DNA from: CBDCXE01 sp965223725 [NCBI: Nitrospinota bacterium]
Lineage (GTDB): Bacteria; Nitrospinota_A; UBA7883
Assembly: GCA_965223725.1 (NCBI GenBank)
Contig: CBDCXE010000005.1
Coordinates: 434,001-498,000 of the forward strand
DNA length: 64,000 nucleotides
Reading direction: 5' to 3'
The position numbers and the translations under genes were made by a program. This document shows positions 62,579-64,000 of this stretch, in pieces. The stretch's first letter is position 1. Each line of letters begins with the position of its first letter. Under the pieces are notes generated by a model, which was not told the origin of the DNA, made no database searches, and worked only from the letters and a program-made list of their open reading frames with translations.

Positions 62579-63730
62579 TTAACTGGCGCCATAACGCTGA
62601 TTCAGCACAGCTTCAGCGGCGGCCACACCTTTGCCCATTTCTAACCTGTGTCCGTGTTTTGAGAGGCCCATCTCGATAGCGCTCATGGCCACGACCATAT
62701 CAAACGAATCGAAATAACCGAGATGCGCGACCCTGACTATTTTACCTTTCAGGTGGTCCTGTCCACCTGCGAAGGTGACACCATAGTTTTCGCGCAGGTC
62801 CTTTACCAGCTTGGCGCCATCAACCCCTTCCGGAACATATACGCCAGTGGCGCTGTTGGCAGGTGATTCCGGCGCCAAAGGTTTCAGCCCAATGGCGGCT
62901 GTGCCAGCGCGGGCGGCGTTCGCCAAGGTTTCGTGGCGTTTGTATACGTTATCCAGGCCCTCGTCCCATAGCATCTCCAACACTTTACGCAGGCCTATCA
63001 TCAATGATACGGCAGGGGTGTAGGCGGATGTGTCTTTTGCCAGGTTGTCCCGCTCCTTGGCCAGGTCGAAATAGAAATGTGGTATCGTACAACCCTCACT
63101 CCTCTTCCACGCCTTCTCCGATAGCGCGATAAACCCGAGGCCGGGTGGCAACATCAACGCTTTCTGCGAGCCGGTGATCAAGACATCGATACCCCACTCA
63201 TCCATCGGCATCTCAACAACGCCGACCGAGGTTATGCCGTCAACTATCAGGAGTCTGTCGGTTCCGGCGGTCAATTGCGCCAGTTCCTTTATCGGGTGCG
63301 CTGTGGTGGTGGAGGTCTCAGAGCCCTGGGTTAGAACAGCGGCGATTTTTGGATTCGCTTGCAGCGCTTCTTCCACTGCTGACACAGCCACAGCCTGACC
63401 CCATTCTACTTTTATCCATTCCACGTTAAGCCCATACGCCGCGGCGATTTTACCCCATCGTTCGCCAAACTTGCCGCCGTTGATGGCTAACACAGTGTCG
63501 CCAGGGCTGAAGATATTTGTAATCGCGCTTTCCATTGCGCCTGTTCCGGAAGAAGCAAGGGAGATAACCGGCTGCTCTGTTTTAAACAGTTTTTTCATGC
63601 CGTTGGCGCATTCGGCGAATATGGCGGAAAATTGTGTTGTCCTGTGATGCATCATAGGCCGCGCCATCTCCAGCAGCACCTCTTCTGGCACCGGCGTGGG
63701 ACCTGGCGATATCAGATATCTCTTCTTCAT
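62579..63730 (-). CDS. Class V aminotransferase (serine-glyoxylate/phosphoserine type)
   Basis: PLP enzyme of 383 residues. Motifs: ISPGPTPVPEEV, SGTGAMES (phosphate site), VDGITSVGVVEMPMDEWGIDVLITGSQKALMLPPGL with the PLP Lys in GSQKA, and RVAHLGYFD near the C-terminus. The family includes alanine-glyoxylate and serine-pyruvate transaminases. Its position directly before serA suggests it serves as the phosphoserine aminotransferase of the serine pathway, a non-SerC solution seen elsewhere. No other serine genes are in the window. Confidence 0.9.
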   Translation of the reverse strand: MKKRYLISPGPTPVPEEVLLEMARPMMHHRTTQFSAIFAECANGMKKLFKTEQPVISLASSGTGAMESAITNIFSPGDTVLAINGGKFGERWGKIAAAYGLNVEWIKVEWGQAVAVSAVEEALQANPKIAAVLTQGSETSTTTAHPIKELAQLTAGTDRLLIVDGITSVGVVEMPMDEWGIDVLITGSQKALMLPPGLGFIALSEKAWKRSEGCTIPHFYFDLAKERDNLAKDTSAYTPAVSLMIGLRKVLEMLWDEGLDNVYKRHETLANAARAGTAAIGLKPLAPESPANSATGVYVPEGVDGAKLVKDLRENYGVTFAGGQDHLKGKIVRVAHLGYFDSFDMVVAMSAIEMGLSKHGHRLEMGKGVAAAEAVLNQRYGAS

Positions 63731-64000
63731 TCTAAAACTTCACTCCATTTATTAGTTCAGTAAAGTAGCCACCTCGATTGGCGCTGTACTTATTATAGTT
63801 AGAAATACAACCTTGCAATTATAGCGATGTCTGTAACCTATTACCACAACTATCGGTTTTAAAACTAAACAACTCATTTCCTTTAATCATTGTCTGCGCA
63901 TGTTGTGCGTTAACTAAAACTATAGTTCAGCGTCTATATATGTAAATAGCAGGTGAGGGCGCCGAACGCCACCTGTGGTTCTATCAGGATAAATGGAGCT
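63731..64000. promoter_or_regulatory. Upstream region of the aminotransferase-serA-purA operon
   Basis: 270 bp with no gene visible before the window edge. It should hold the promoter for the minus-strand operon. Part of it (63840-63957) resembles the dispersed repeat. Confidence 0.35.
63840..63957 (-). repeat. Dispersed repeat, degenerate copy C
   Basis: On the minus strand CCCTCACCTGCTATTTACA is followed by GTTAACGCACAACATGCGCA and ATTAAAGGAAATGAG, in the same order as CTCAAATGCTATTTACT, GTTAATGCACAATAGAGTGCG and ATTAAAAGAAAGG in copy A. Conservation after that is poor, and the outer boundary is not clear. Confidence 0.45.

Overview
The window is a gene-dense chromosomal stretch of about 50-55% GC (estimated by eye) from a Gram-negative bacterium. 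Evidence for Gram-negative architecture is a complete type II secretion operon (gspC-gspN), an RND efflux pump with its membrane-fusion protein, and a LolA-like protein. A dsr locus (dsrA, dsrB, dsrL, dsrC, dsrM, dsrK) shows dissimilatory sulfur metabolism. Presence of DsrL and absence of dsrD favour, but do not prove, use in the oxidative direction. An EtfBA plus membrane Fe-S oxidoreductase module, a methylene-H4MPT dehydrogenase and a selenoprotein fit an anaerobic or microaerophilic, uncultivated-type lineage (deltaproteobacterium-like, Nitrospinota-like or similar). I cannot place it more precisely from sequence alone.

Layout. 0-13 kb (minus strand): dsrA-dsrB-dsrL, then dsrC with its own promoter, dsrM-dsrK, a GH57 4-alpha-glucanotransferase, hisD, and a CCG-domain Fe-S protein ending at a strong terminator. 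A small conserved hypothetical lies beyond the terminator. 13-17 kb: a split cobalamin methionine synthase (separate activation-domain protein plus a short MetH) and a lipoprotein. 17-25 kb: two accessory patches, an AT-rich HEPN-like gene and a HepT/MntA pair. Each has a copy of the same dispersed repeat just upstream. Between them sit an RND pump and a glycosyltransferase-methyltransferase fusion. 25-30 kb: bioB and bioF, carrying three +1 frameshifts between them, then gatB and rsgA. 30-36 kb: an amidase-like protein, a cupredoxin-like periplasmic protein, a VanZ-type membrane protein, a selenocysteine-containing SelW/Rdx protein that ordinary gene calling would miss (in-frame TGA at 32325-32327), and the EMO-etfB-etfA electron-transfer operon. 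36-37.5 kb: an IHF/HU protein, a small acidic protein and a Crp/Fnr regulator. 37.6-50.8 kb: gspC-D-E-F-G-H-I-J-K-L-M-N and two PilZ proteins. 50.9-57.3 kb: a LolA-like protein and FtsX-type permease, then mtdB, a corrinoid protein, a soluble PAS histidine kinase and an NtrC-type regulator. 57.3-64 kb (minus strand): terC, a TatD-radical SAM fusion, purA, serA and a class V aminotransferase, with a third degenerate repeat copy upstream.

How the genes fit together. DsrAB carries out sulfite/sulfide chemistry, DsrC carries sulfur as a trisulfide, DsrMK links DsrC thiols to the quinone pool, and DsrL links the system to NAD(P)H. EtfBA and its membrane partner form a second route from flavin-dependent dehydrogenases to quinone. 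serA and the aminotransferase probably make serine. The mtdB-corrinoid-kinase-NtrC cluster looks like one-carbon metabolism coupled to sigma-54 control. I found no rRNA, tRNA, CRISPR array, insertion sequence or prophage.
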